Positions 1 to 5,196 of a stretch of 5,196 nt of DNA are shown here, in pieces; position 1 is the stretch's first letter; each line of letters starts with the position of its first letter. The stretch is from JBFKPQ01 sp041628225 (lineage in GTDB: Bacteria; Actinomycetota; Acidimicrobiia; Spongiisociales; JAENVV01). The position numbers were made by a program, and so were the translations under genes. Under the pieces are notes generated by a model that saw nothing but the letters and a program-made list of their open reading frames with translations, was not told the origin of the DNA and did not search any database. The DNA lies in the NCBI GenBank assembly GCA_041628225.1, contig JBFKPQ010000171.1:1-5196 (forward strand), read 5' to 3'.

Positions 1-720
1 CCGCGCGACGTGGTCGCCCGCGCCAACTACCGGCGCCGCGGCGATGCGTTCCTCGACGCCCGGCTCATCGGGCCGGATTTCCCCGAGCGCTTTCCGACGG
101 TGTTCGCGGCCACCATGGCAGCAGGTCTCGACCCGCGGACCGACGTGCTGCCGGTGTCGCCGGCGGCCCACTACTTCATGGGCGGGATATGGGTATCCGA
201 GTTCGGAGCAACGTCGCTCAACGGTCTGTTCGCGGTCGGCGAATGCTCCTCGACCGGTGTGCACGGCGCCAACCGGCTGGCATCGAATTCGCTCCTCGAA
301 GGCCTCGTGTTCGGTGGGAAGGTCGCCGAGGTCGTGTCGGACGCTTCGTCGGCTCCTTCGCCGCTCCACCTCGAGGTGCCGCAGGGAGCCTTCGACGTCA
401 CACTCGAGCGTCCTGCCGCCGTCGAGTCGGTGCGGCACGCGATGTGGAACGGCGCCGGAGTCGAGCGCGACCGGGCCGGCCTGTTGACTGCGAACGAAGA
501 GATCGAGGCGCTCGAGCCGCAACTGGCGAGGAGTCTCGTAGGAAGGAACGCCGTGTCCGTCGGCTCGGTGGTCGTGCGCGCCGCTCTGGACCGCAGCGAG
601 AGCCGCGGCGGGCATTTCCGGACCGACTTCCCCGAAACCGATCCGGCGCAGGCCGAACGGGTATCGGTCGAACCGTCGGCCCTGTGGGTTCCGCTCCCAG
701 CTCAGGCGTGGGTGGCCTGA
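1..720 (+). CDS. nadB: L-aspartate oxidase, C-terminal part (5' end outside window)
   Basis: NadB is an FAD flavoenzyme that oxidises L-aspartate to iminoaspartate, the first step of de novo NAD synthesis; NadA then uses the product. The reading frame is open from base 1, so the gene starts upstream and 239 codons are visible. It opens with PRDVVARA, whose Arg (window residue 2) matches E. coli Arg290. PAAHYFMGG follows, with His57 matching His351, then GECSSTGVHGANRLASNSLL, with Arg92 matching Arg386. The spacing between the last two agrees exactly with E. coli. The helical C-terminal domain follows and contains ESRGGHFRTDFP, typical of the family. The usual HYxCGG is HYFMGG here, a Met for Cys change. 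The stop TGA overlaps the nadC start by one base, so the two are surely co-transcribed and probably translationally coupled. Related fumarate reductase/succinate dehydrogenase flavoproteins are the only alternative; the HGANRLASNSLLEGLVFG stretch and the nadC neighbour make NadB near certain. Confidence 0.95.
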   Translation, partial: PRDVVARANYRRRGDAFLDARLIGPDFPERFPTVFAATMAAGLDPRTDVLPVSPAAHYFMGGIWVSEFGATSLNGLFAVGECSSTGVHGANRLASNSLLEGLVFGGKVAEVVSDASSAPSPLHLEVPQGAFDVTLERPAAVESVRHAMWNGAGVERDRAGLLTANEEIEALEPQLARSLVGRNAVSVGSVVVRAALDRSESRGGHFRTDFPETDPAQAERVSVEPSALWVPLPAQAWVA

Positions 721-1556
721 TGGCGCTGCACCGGGTGCAATACCTGCCGCTGATCGAATCCGCCCTCCTTGAGGACCTCGGCCTCGGCGGGGACATCACG
801 ACCGACGCGATCGTCGGTCCCGACGAACGGACCGAGGCGGCCTTCGTCGCCCGGGAGCCGGGCACGGTGGCCGGCGTCCGCGTCGCGTTGGACGTGTTCG
901 GGGTGATCGACCCGGCCATCGAAACCGAGATGGCACTACTCGATGGATCGGAGGTCGCCGCGGGCCAGACCATCGCCAGTTTGTCGGGCCCGACGCGCGC
1001 CATCCTCTCGGGCGAGCGCGTGGCGCTCAATCTGCTGGGGCGCATGTCGGGAATCGCCACCACGACCCGGCGGGTGGTCCATGCCGTAGCCGGGACCGGT
1101 GTCATCGTCGCGGAGACCCGGAAGACCACGGCCGGCCTCCGGGCCCTGGAGAAGCATGCGGTGCGGATGGGCGGCGGGATGAATCACCGGTTCCGGCTCG
1201 ACGACGCCGTCATGGTCAAGGACAACCACATCGTCGCGGCCGGTGGCGTCGCCGAGGCGGTACGTCGCGTGCGGGGACGCGTTGGCCACACCGTGAAGAT
1301 CGAGGTCGAGGTCGACTCGCTCGACCAGCTGGCCGAGCTACTGGAAGACCCCGTCGACATCGTGCTGCTGGACAACATGCCGGTCGAGGTGCTGGCCGAA
1401 GCGGTGCGGATGATCGATGGGCGCATGATCACCGAGGCGTCTGGTGGTATCACGCTGGAGACGGCCCGGGCGACCGCCGAAACCGGCGTGGACGTTCTGT
1501 CGCTCGGCTGGCTCACTCACTCGGCTCCAAACCTGGACATCGGCCTCGATTTCTGA
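720..1556 (+). CDS. nadC: Nicotinate-nucleotide pyrophosphorylase (quinolinate phosphoribosyltransferase, carboxylating)
   Basis: NadC joins quinolinate to PRPP with loss of CO2 and pyrophosphate, giving nicotinate mononucleotide in the cytosol. The protein has 278 residues, normal for the family. The N-terminal domain carries LLEDLGLGGDITT (about 16-28) and GERVALNLLGRMSGIAT (98-114), with Arg100 equivalent to M. tuberculosis Arg105. The barrel carries ETRKT (Arg134, Lys135), GGGMNHR (His156, Arg157) and VKDNH (Lys167), matching Arg139/Lys140, His161/Arg162 and Lys172 of the M. tuberculosis enzyme. Acidic ligands lie in KIEVEVDS (193-200) and IVLLDNM (214-220). The end, LTHSAPNLDIGLDF, is typical. 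The ATG at 720 was chosen because it overlaps the nadB stop and leaves the usual short lead before the first motif; upstream codons in this frame lie inside nadB. Only a weak GGTGG at 711-715 precedes it, in keeping with coupling to nadB. One small oddity is TRKTTAGLR where TRKTxPGLR is usual. Confidence 0.97.
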   Translation: MALHRVQYLPLIESALLEDLGLGGDITTDAIVGPDERTEAAFVAREPGTVAGVRVALDVFGVIDPAIETEMALLDGSEVAAGQTIASLSGPTRAILSGERVALNLLGRMSGIATTTRRVVHAVAGTGVIVAETRKTTAGLRALEKHAVRMGGGMNHRFRLDDAVMVKDNHIVAAGGVAEAVRRVRGRVGHTVKIEVEVDSLDQLAELLEDPVDIVLLDNMPVEVLAEAVRMIDGRMITEASGGITLETARATAETGVDVLSLGWLTHSAPNLDIGLDF

Positions 1557-1652
1557 CCGCGTCGGTCCGATAGAGAACCTCTGGTCCGGCCGGCCGCTGC
1601 TGTCGGATGGGCAGTATGGCCCCTAGGCGCTCCGCCGGGTCGTGGGCGCGAT

Positions 1653-1656
1653 AGGA
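1653..1656 (+). promoter_or_regulatory. Ribosome binding site of the Thr-rich lipoprotein gene
   Basis: AGGA lies five bases before the ATG at 1662 and supports that start. I found no convincing promoter in the 105-bp gap after nadC (1557-1661). A perfect 10-bp palindrome, CGGCCGGCCG (1587-1596), sits there, but it has no loop and no T-run and is not a convincing terminator. Read-through from nadC therefore remains possible. Confidence 0.6.
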
Positions 1657-1661
1657 ACGAG

Positions 1662-2666
1662 ATGCGTCATGTGTTGGTAGTCAGCGTGATCGCTCTGTTC
1701 GTGGGCGCCTGCGGCGACGGGTTGACCACAACGAGTCTCGCGGCGACGTCGCCCGCCAGTTCCTCCCCGGCGACCACGTCGACAACGGTGGTCACGACGA
1801 CGACGACGATCATCACCACGCCCGACGTCGTCTGTGACGACACCGTGGCGTTGGCAGCCCTCGACGATGGCGTCGCGATGGCTCGACTCGACGACACCGG
1901 GGCGACGTGGATCACCGACCCGGCCGGTTCGGCGTACGCCGACGCGGTCGTAGAGCCCGAATCGTTCGCGAGATCGTTCGGGTTCCGGTGCTCCTACCGC
2001 GGCTTCCAGGCGGTCGGCACCGATCACGAACGGATCGGACTGGCGGCCTGGACCGGCGAGCGCATCGCGTTTGTCGTCATGGCAAGGGACGCACCGGCGG
2101 TCGCCTACGACGAGAGCATCCGCTTCGACCTGCTGTTCGAGCAGCCGTGGGGCGAGTGGGTCACCGAGGACGTGTGGGCGGTGACGATCTCCTCCGGCGA
2201 CACCGTCATCATCGGAGCGAGAGACTTCTTCCATGGTCCGGTGGCGAAGTCGTACCTCGTGGCCTTCCCTGAGCCACCGGGAGCACCGCCCGAGATCCCC
2301 GCTGAGCGGTACGCCATCGCGGCCCTCGAGGCGGCCGGCATGGTGAACGTCGGAATCGCGGAACCGTCCGACACCGAGGTGGCGGCGATCGTGTTCACGA
2401 CGACGCTCGGTAATCCGATGATCGCCACCGTTGGGCCCGGCGACGCTTTCGATCCGTTCGTCGGCTACCTGTCGGGTGAACGGTCTGTGATGGTGATCGA
2501 CGGCATCGAGGTGCAGACGACGCGAGCTGGACCCGATCAGTTCGGCGTGGCCGACGTTGCGTTCGAGTGCGGTGCGTTCGGCTGGCGGCTGGAGGCAGCC
2601 GTGGGCACGCCCGATGAGCCGTTGGACGTCGCACGCAGCCTGATCGCCACTCTGGGTTGCGACTGA
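1662..2666 (+). CDS. Predicted lipoprotein with Thr/Ser-rich linker, unknown function
   Basis: I do not recognise the family. The 334-residue product begins with a short lipoprotein signal peptide: Arg2-His3, a hydrophobic stretch (4-16), then a lipobox ending VGAC with Cys17 as the lipidated residue. It should be exported and anchored to the outer face of the membrane. Residues 21-54 form a Thr/Ser/Ala linker with five consecutive ACG-coded threonines (45-49), as is common in actinobacterial lipoproteins. The mature domain (about 55-334) has no transmembrane segment. It has four cysteines (58, 110, 303, 333), which could form disulfides outside the cell. The two halves may be weakly related: C-x3-GF followed by AVGT near residue 110, and C-x3-GW followed by AVGT near residue 303. 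No catalytic motif is visible. The ATG at 1662 follows a good AGGA site and gives a proper signal peptide. The gene is convergent with a second lipoprotein gene across a hairpin-rich gap. A surface binding or sensing role is only a guess. Confidence 0.85.
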   Translation: MRHVLVVSVIALFVGACGDGLTTTSLAATSPASSSPATTSTTVVTTTTTIITTPDVVCDDTVALAALDDGVAMARLDDTGATWITDPAGSAYADAVVEPESFARSFGFRCSYRGFQAVGTDHERIGLAAWTGERIAFVVMARDAPAVAYDESIRFDLLFEQPWGEWVTEDVWAVTISSGDTVIIGARDFFHGPVAKSYLVAFPEPPGAPPEIPAERYAIAALEAAGMVNVGIAEPSDTEVAAIVFTTTLGNPMIATVGPGDAFDPFVGYLSGERSVMVIDGIEVQTTRAGPDQFGVADVAFECGAFGWRLEAAVGTPDEPLDVARSLIATLGCD

Positions 2667-2698
2667 CGAGCGAGACGACGCCGCTATCCCGGTGACGG

Positions 2699-2721
2699 CG
2701 GACCGGGCTTTGCCCGGTCCG
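2699..2721 (+). terminator. Hairpin 1: 10-bp perfect stem, TTT loop, T-rich tail
   Basis: CGGACCGGGC (2699-2708) pairs perfectly with GCCCGGTCCG (2712-2721) around a TTT loop. It lies 32 bases after the stop of the Thr-rich lipoprotein gene. On the + strand it is followed by TTTCCATTCTT (2722-2732), a broken T-tract, so it is a plausible intrinsic terminator for that gene. On the - strand no T-tract follows. The same 23 bases recur at 2759-2781. Confidence 0.7.
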
Positions 2722-2732
2722 TTTCCATTCTT

Positions 2733-2755
2733 GGAGTTTTGGGAACCGAAACTCC
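2733..2755 (+). repeat. Hairpin 2: 10-bp stem with GAA loop between the two identical hairpins
   Basis: GGAGTTTTGG (2733-2742) pairs with CCGAAACTCC (2746-2755) around GAA (2743-2745). Nine of the ten pairs are Watson-Crick; the tenth is T2740 with G2748, a G-U wobble in + strand RNA. On the - strand the same position would be an A-C mismatch, so the fold is better in + strand RNA. The sequence differs from the flanking hairpins, but the geometry (10 bp, 3-nt loop, 23 nt) is the same. No T-run follows on either strand, so a terminator role of its own is doubtful. Confidence 0.6.
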
Positions 2756-2758
2756 GGA

Positions 2759-2781
2759 CGGACCGGGCTTTGCCCGGTCCG
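2759..2781 (-). terminator. Hairpin 3: exact copy of hairpin 1, just after the peptidase gene
   Basis: These 23 bases are identical to 2699-2721 and in the same orientation, exactly 60 bases downstream. The hairpin lies three bases beyond the stop of the minus-strand metallopeptidase gene, so it probably ends or protects that transcript. No T-run follows on the - strand, so it is not a classic Rho-independent terminator. T-less hairpins do act at gene ends in high-GC actinobacteria. The assignment to the - strand rests on position only. Confidence 0.55.
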
Positions 2782-2784
2782 CAA

Positions 2785-3927
2785 TCACCAGATCAGGACG
2801 AAGGTGAGCAGGAGTCCGTCGGCGCCCTCGGTGCGGAGGTCGCGGAGCTCCACGTGGAGGGTGCTGCTGTCGGTCCGCTGGTAGGTGCCCGTGCGGAGCA
2901 TGCCCGAGCCGGCGAGGGCTCCTTCGAATCCGTGGGCGCCCAGTCCGGTGGAGATGGCGGTCGCGGCGACGTCGAGGTCGTCGTAGGCGGGGGAAAGCTC
3001 GAAGGCGAGCTGGTCGACGTGGCGGCGGTCTCCGACGAGCGGCTCCACGACGTCGCGGTCGTAGAGCGGTGTCGGCGAGATGACTTCCACCGATCCGGGT
3101 GGAATCCACGGCTGTTCGGCCGCCAGTGCTTCGACGTCGGCCCCGAGCCACTCCTCGATCCATGCTCGGCGAGTGTCGTCCAAGTCGGCGTGGCGGCCGG
3201 TCGCGGCCAGCGAGACGCTCTCGGCCATGTCTTCGGCAGGGCTGGTCGCTCCGTAGGGGGTGGGGGACGTACCGTCGCCTTCCCACGACGTGGCGAACGG
3301 GTCGGCGTCGCGGTCGGTCCAGCCGGTGGCTGCCGCCCAGTCGGCCACCAGTTCCGAACCGTCGTCGAGATCCAGGGCGGCCAGGCGTCCCTCCAGAGCG
3401 GCACCGGCATACGCCGGCGAGAGCGCGAACCACTGGGCGACGTGGACCAGTTCGTGGCTCATGGCCCGGAGGACCTCGAAGCGAGTGGCGCCATCGAGCC
3501 CGAACACACCGTCCAGCAGGTAGATGTCCGGTCCTTTGGAGACGGCGACGGCTCCGGTGGCCGGATGGTCGGCGGGGACGTCGACCGACGATGTCCTCAC
3601 GATGGCGCGAGGCGTGATGGCGAGCAGCGGCGGCGGGAGGTCGGAGGCCGCCGCCTGCATGATCGCCACCTCGTTGGGCACGGGAAGGTTGCCGTCGCCG
3701 ACCGCGGTCCATGGCCCCACGAATCGCTGCCAGGCGACCGGTTCGAACGGCGGAGATCCGAGGGCGGTGGCGACCCCCGGGTCGGCCAGATCGACCCTGA
3801 CGAGACTGGTCGGAGCCGTCGTTGGGGGGCTCCCGACTTCCTCGGACGTCGGTGTCGTGGGCGACGAACACGCCGCCAGTACGACGGTGCAAAGCAGCGT
3901 CGAAATCCCGTATCTCGGGCTGTTCAT
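2785..3927 (-). CDS. Predicted lipoprotein zinc metallopeptidase (HELVH), with C-terminal module
   Basis: The 380-residue product starts with a lipoprotein signal peptide (residues 1-19) ending in lipobox LAAC, with Cys20 lipidated. A Ser/Thr/Pro linker follows to about residue 42. The core holds SHELVHVAQW, with His158, Glu159 and His162 forming an HExxH zinc site (bases 3442-3456). About 30 residues later comes ELVADWAAA (Glu192, Asp196), like the ExxAD third-ligand motif of gluzincin-type peptidases. SPAEDMAES (Glu232, Glu236) resembles the PxEDxAE motif of other HExxH proteins. Either could give the third ligand. Residues about 280-380 form a separate module of unknown role ending LLLTFVLIW. 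It likely acts outside the membrane on peptides or envelope proteins, but the substrate is unknown. I do not recognise a named family. The ATG at 3927 gives a clean signal peptide, though no Shine-Dalgarno is visible, so the message may be leaderless or weakly translated. It is divergent from mdh (77-bp gap) and convergent with the other lipoprotein gene. Confidence 0.85.
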   Translation of the reverse strand: MNSPRYGISTLLCTVVLAACSSPTTPTSEEVGSPPTTAPTSLVRVDLADPGVATALGSPPFEPVAWQRFVGPWTAVGDGNLPVPNEVAIMQAAASDLPPPLLAITPRAIVRTSSVDVPADHPATGAVAVSKGPDIYLLDGVFGLDGATRFEVLRAMSHELVHVAQWFALSPAYAGAALEGRLAALDLDDGSELVADWAAATGWTDRDADPFATSWEGDGTSPTPYGATSPAEDMAESVSLAATGRHADLDDTRRAWIEEWLGADVEALAAEQPWIPPGSVEVISPTPLYDRDVVEPLVGDRRHVDQLAFELSPAYDDLDVAATAISTGLGAHGFEGALAGSGMLRTGTYQRTDSSTLHVELRDLRTEGADGLLLTFVLIW

Positions 3928-3936
3928 CGGTGGTCG

Positions 3937-3951
3937 CCGAACCCGGTTGGG
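3937..3951. promoter_or_regulatory. Imperfect 15-bp palindrome in the divergent promoter region, possible operator
   Basis: The pattern is CC-n-AACC-C-GGTT-n-GG, centred on C3944. Six of seven symmetric pairs match. A further GGTT half-site lies at 3953-3956. The palindrome overlaps the proposed -35 of mdh and sits 10-24 bases before the peptidase start codon, a position where a bound protein could affect both genes. No regulator is identified, and a 15-bp imperfect palindrome can arise by chance in GC-rich DNA. Confidence 0.3.
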
Positions 3952-3974
3952 CGGTTCAGGGGGACGGCTAGGGT
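3947..3974 (+). promoter_or_regulatory. Candidate housekeeping promoter of mdh
   Basis: TTGGGC (3947-3952) and TAGGGT (3969-3974) are separated by 16 bases. The first keeps the TTG of the -35 consensus, and the second fits the TAnnnT form of actinobacterial -10 boxes. Transcription would begin near 3981, leaving a leader of about 25 bases that includes the ribosome binding site. I saw no matching promoter on the - strand for the divergent peptidase gene. Confidence 0.4.
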
Positions 3975-3990
3975 GAGCGGCGAATTCACC

Positions 3991-3997
3991 AGAGGAG
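3991..3997 (+). promoter_or_regulatory. Strong ribosome binding site of mdh
   Basis: AGAGGAG lies seven bases before the ATG at 4005. It is the best Shine-Dalgarno sequence in the window and fixes the mdh start. It fits a highly translated central-metabolism gene. Confidence 0.8.
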
Positions 3998-4004
3998 ACA
4001 CAAC

Positions 4005-4943
4005 ATGCGCAAGGTCACAGTGGTCGGCGCCGGCAAGTACGGGTCGCTGACTGCGATGCGCCTCGCCGAGTCGGGCATCGTCGATGAGGTCGTCATGACC
4101 GACATCGTAGAGGGCCTGCCGCAGGGACTCGCACTGGACATGAACCAGTCGCGGCCGGTGGAGCGCTATTCCACGAAGGTGGTCGGCACGAACGACTACG
4201 CCGACACGGCCGGCTCGGAAGTGGTGGTCATCACCGCTGGTTTGCCCCGCAAACCCGGGATGAGCCGAATGGATCTGCTGGAGGTGAACGCCAAGATCGT
4301 CAAGGGTGTCACGGAGCAGCTCGTCGCGGTCAGCCCGGACGCCACCCTCGTCGTGGTCACCAACCCGCTCGACCACATGACGACGCTGGCCGCCGACGTG
4401 TCGGGCCTACCGAAGCACAAGGTGATGGGCCAAGCCGGCATGCTCGACTCCAGCCGGTTCGTGCACTTCATCGCCGAGGCGACGGGAGTGGACATCTTGG
4501 AGGTGGAAGCGCTCACGCTCGGCAGCCACGGGGAGACGATGGTTCCGGTTCCTTCGCAGTGCCGAGTGCAGGGCAAGCCGCTCGACGAGGTGCTGGATGC
4601 CGAAACGATCGCTGATCTCGTCGAACGGACGCGCAATGGCGGCGCCGAGATCGTCGGGCTGTTGAAGACCGGCTCCGCCTACTTCGCCCCATCGTCGTCG
4701 GCCGCTGCCATGGTCGAGGCGATCTTGACCGACTCGAAGGATTCGATGCCAGTTTGTGCCTGGACAGACGGCGAATACGGTATCCGTGACGTCTACCTGG
4801 GCGTTCCCGCCAAGCTCGGCGCGGCGGGCGTCGAGGAGATCGTCGAGCTGGACCTGACGGAGACCGAACTGGCCGCGCTCCACGATGCCGCCGAAGCCGT
4901 GAAAGCCAAGGTCGACGAACTACACGCCATCAAGTTCGACTGA
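4005..4943 (+). CDS. mdh: Malate dehydrogenase, LDH-like type
   Basis: The enzyme interconverts malate and oxaloacetate with NAD(H) in the citric acid cycle, in the cytosol. The protein has 312 residues, the usual length of the LDH-like group. The Rossmann fold starts at once with VVGAGKYG (6-13), and Asp33 in MTDIVEG is placed to bind the NAD ribose, favouring NAD over NADP. The active-site loop PRKPGMSRMD (81-90) carries Arg82, the residue that selects dicarboxylic substrates (Gln in lactate dehydrogenases), and Arg88. TNPLD (119-123), Asp148 and Arg151 in GMLDSSRF, and His175 in LGSHGETMVP complete the site; Asp148 and His175 form the relay. LDH-like enzymes usually read GGHGD, so Ser174 and Glu177 are small changes beside the catalytic His. 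Arg82 argues against lactate dehydrogenase. The ATG follows a strong AGAGGAG and gives the expected N-terminus. It is probably monocistronic: the upstream gene is divergent, and a hairpin and a convergent gene follow. Confidence 0.95.
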   Translation: MRKVTVVGAGKYGSLTAMRLAESGIVDEVVMTDIVEGLPQGLALDMNQSRPVERYSTKVVGTNDYADTAGSEVVVITAGLPRKPGMSRMDLLEVNAKIVKGVTEQLVAVSPDATLVVVTNPLDHMTTLAADVSGLPKHKVMGQAGMLDSSRFVHFIAEATGVDILEVEALTLGSHGETMVPVPSQCRVQGKPLDEVLDAETIADLVERTRNGGAEIVGLLKTGSAYFAPSSSAAAMVEAILTDSKDSMPVCAWTDGEYGIRDVYLGVPAKLGAAGVEEIVELDLTETELAALHDAAEAVKAKVDELHAIKFD

Positions 4944-4964
4944 CCGTCTCCGATACCGCCACGA

Positions 4965-4993
4965 GGGAGGCCGCCCCATCGGGGCGGCCTCTC
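4965..4993 (+). terminator. Strong GC hairpin after mdh
   Basis: GAGGCCGCCCC (4967-4977) pairs perfectly over 11 bp with GGGGCGGCCTC (4981-4991) around loop ATC. One G-T wobble and one G-C pair extend the stem to 13 bp. It begins 21 bases after the mdh stop and ends 17 bases before the stop of the minus-strand SCP2 gene, so it can serve both convergent transcripts. The T-tract is poor on both sides, as is common in actinobacterial terminators. Confidence 0.75.
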
Positions 4994-5010
4994 CGATTCT
5001 CGGTTGGTCC

Positions 5011-5196
5011 TCAGGTGTAATCGATGTCGAGTGCGCTACCGGCGGCGCCCCACTGTTGGATGATGTTCTGGTTCATCATGAGGACGGCGAGATTGCCTGC
5101 CACCTTGATCTTGCCGGTCATGAAGGCCGTCTGCGTGTTGAGGTCGCCCTTGGAGATGCCGGCGGCGGTCTCGTAGTCCGACGTGATCGTGGCATC
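5011..5196 (-). CDS. SCP2 sterol-carrier domain protein, C-terminal end (5' end outside window)
   Basis: The - strand is open from the right edge to a TGA at 5011-5013, giving the last 61 residues of a protein. It starts DATITSDYETAAGI, continues SKGDLNTQTAFMTGKIKV and AGNLAVLM, and ends ALDIDYT. This is the end of an SCP2 (sterol carrier protein 2) fold: the strand before the acidic DYETA, a helix with the usual G-x-L-x-x-x-x-A-F-M pattern, then GKIKVAGNLAVLM, the strand-helix in which the family has G-x-I-K-V-x-G-[DN]. SCP2 domains bind lipids or fatty acyl groups in a hydrophobic tunnel. In bacteria they occur as short stand-alone proteins or as tails of larger enzymes, and the visible part cannot tell which. 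The gene is convergent with mdh across a hairpin. Its ligand is unknown. Confidence 0.8.
   Translation of the reverse strand, partial: DATITSDYETAAGISKGDLNTQTAFMTGKIKVAGNLAVLMMNQNIIQQWGAAGSALDIDYT

Noticed and set aside
10..12. GTG at 10 as the nadB start
   Set aside because: The frame is open to base 1, and the PRD just before it is conserved in NadB and includes the catalytic Arg. The GTG is an internal Val codon.
189..719. Upstream extension of nadC to an ATG at 189
   Set aside because: The extra 177 residues lie inside nadB in another frame and are Arg-rich nonsense; NadC homologues begin near the ATG at 720.
398..1129. - strand open frame (243 codons) across nadB/nadC
   Set aside because: It is antisense to two confidently identified enzymes, has Arg/Ser/Pro-rich low-complexity composition and has no motif.
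1587..1622. Terminator or operator after nadC: palindrome CGGCCGGCCG and a weak GGGC/GCCC hairpin
   Set aside because: The palindrome has no loop, the other stem is only 4 bp, and no T-run follows. Such short palindromes are expected by chance at this GC content.
2684..3892. Long - strand open frame (402 codons) overlapping the peptidase in another frame
   Set aside because: It is very rich in Arg and Pro with no recognisable domain; it is a frame shadow of the peptidase gene.
2692..4050. Long + strand open frame (452 codons) antisense to the peptidase and running into mdh
   Set aside because: It is Gly/Arg/Val-rich with no motif, has no ribosome binding site, and covers the complete signal-peptide and HELVH-bearing peptidase on the other strand. 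Long antisense frames are common in GC-rich DNA.

Overview
The window is uniformly GC-rich and gene-dense. It carries two lipoproteins with Thr/Ser/Pro-rich linkers after the lipid-anchored Cys. The nadB-nadC arrangement, an LDH-like malate dehydrogenase and an SCP2-type sterol-carrier protein all fit a high-GC actinobacterium. The Thr-rich lipoprotein linkers and TAnnnT-like promoter resemble the Acidimicrobiia/Ilumatobacter group, but that placement is inference, not proof.

Layout, left to right. (1) Bases 1-720, + strand: the C-terminal part of L-aspartate oxidase (NadB), cut by the window edge. (2) Bases 720-1556, + strand: complete nicotinate-nucleotide pyrophosphorylase (NadC), sharing one base with nadB (TGATG). 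These are the first and third enzymes of de novo NAD synthesis from aspartate; nadA would be expected just upstream, outside the window. (3) Bases 1662-2666, + strand: a Thr-rich lipoprotein of unknown function with four mature-domain cysteines and a possible weak internal repeat. (4) Bases 2667-2784: a convergent intergenic region almost filled by three consecutive 23-nt hairpins with 10-bp stems and 3-nt loops. The two outer hairpins are identical in sequence. (5) Bases 2785-3927, - strand: a lipoprotein with an HELVH zinc-metallopeptidase signature and a separate C-terminal module. (6) Bases 3928-4004: a 77-bp divergent promoter region with a candidate mdh promoter, an imperfect palindrome over its -35 and a strong ribosome binding site. 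(7) Bases 4005-4943, + strand: LDH-like malate dehydrogenase (mdh). (8) Bases 4965-4993: a strong GC hairpin between convergent genes. (9) Bases 5011-5196, - strand: the C-terminal end of an SCP2-family protein, running off the right edge.

Functionally, NadB/NadC make nicotinate mononucleotide for NAD, and malate dehydrogenase is a major user of NAD(H). There is no sign that they are co-regulated. The two lipoproteins face each other and may both act at the cell envelope, but nothing in the sequence shows that they work together. I see no mobile element, CRISPR array, tRNA or rRNA. The parts most worth a second look are the triple-hairpin intergenic region and the metallopeptidase lipoprotein.
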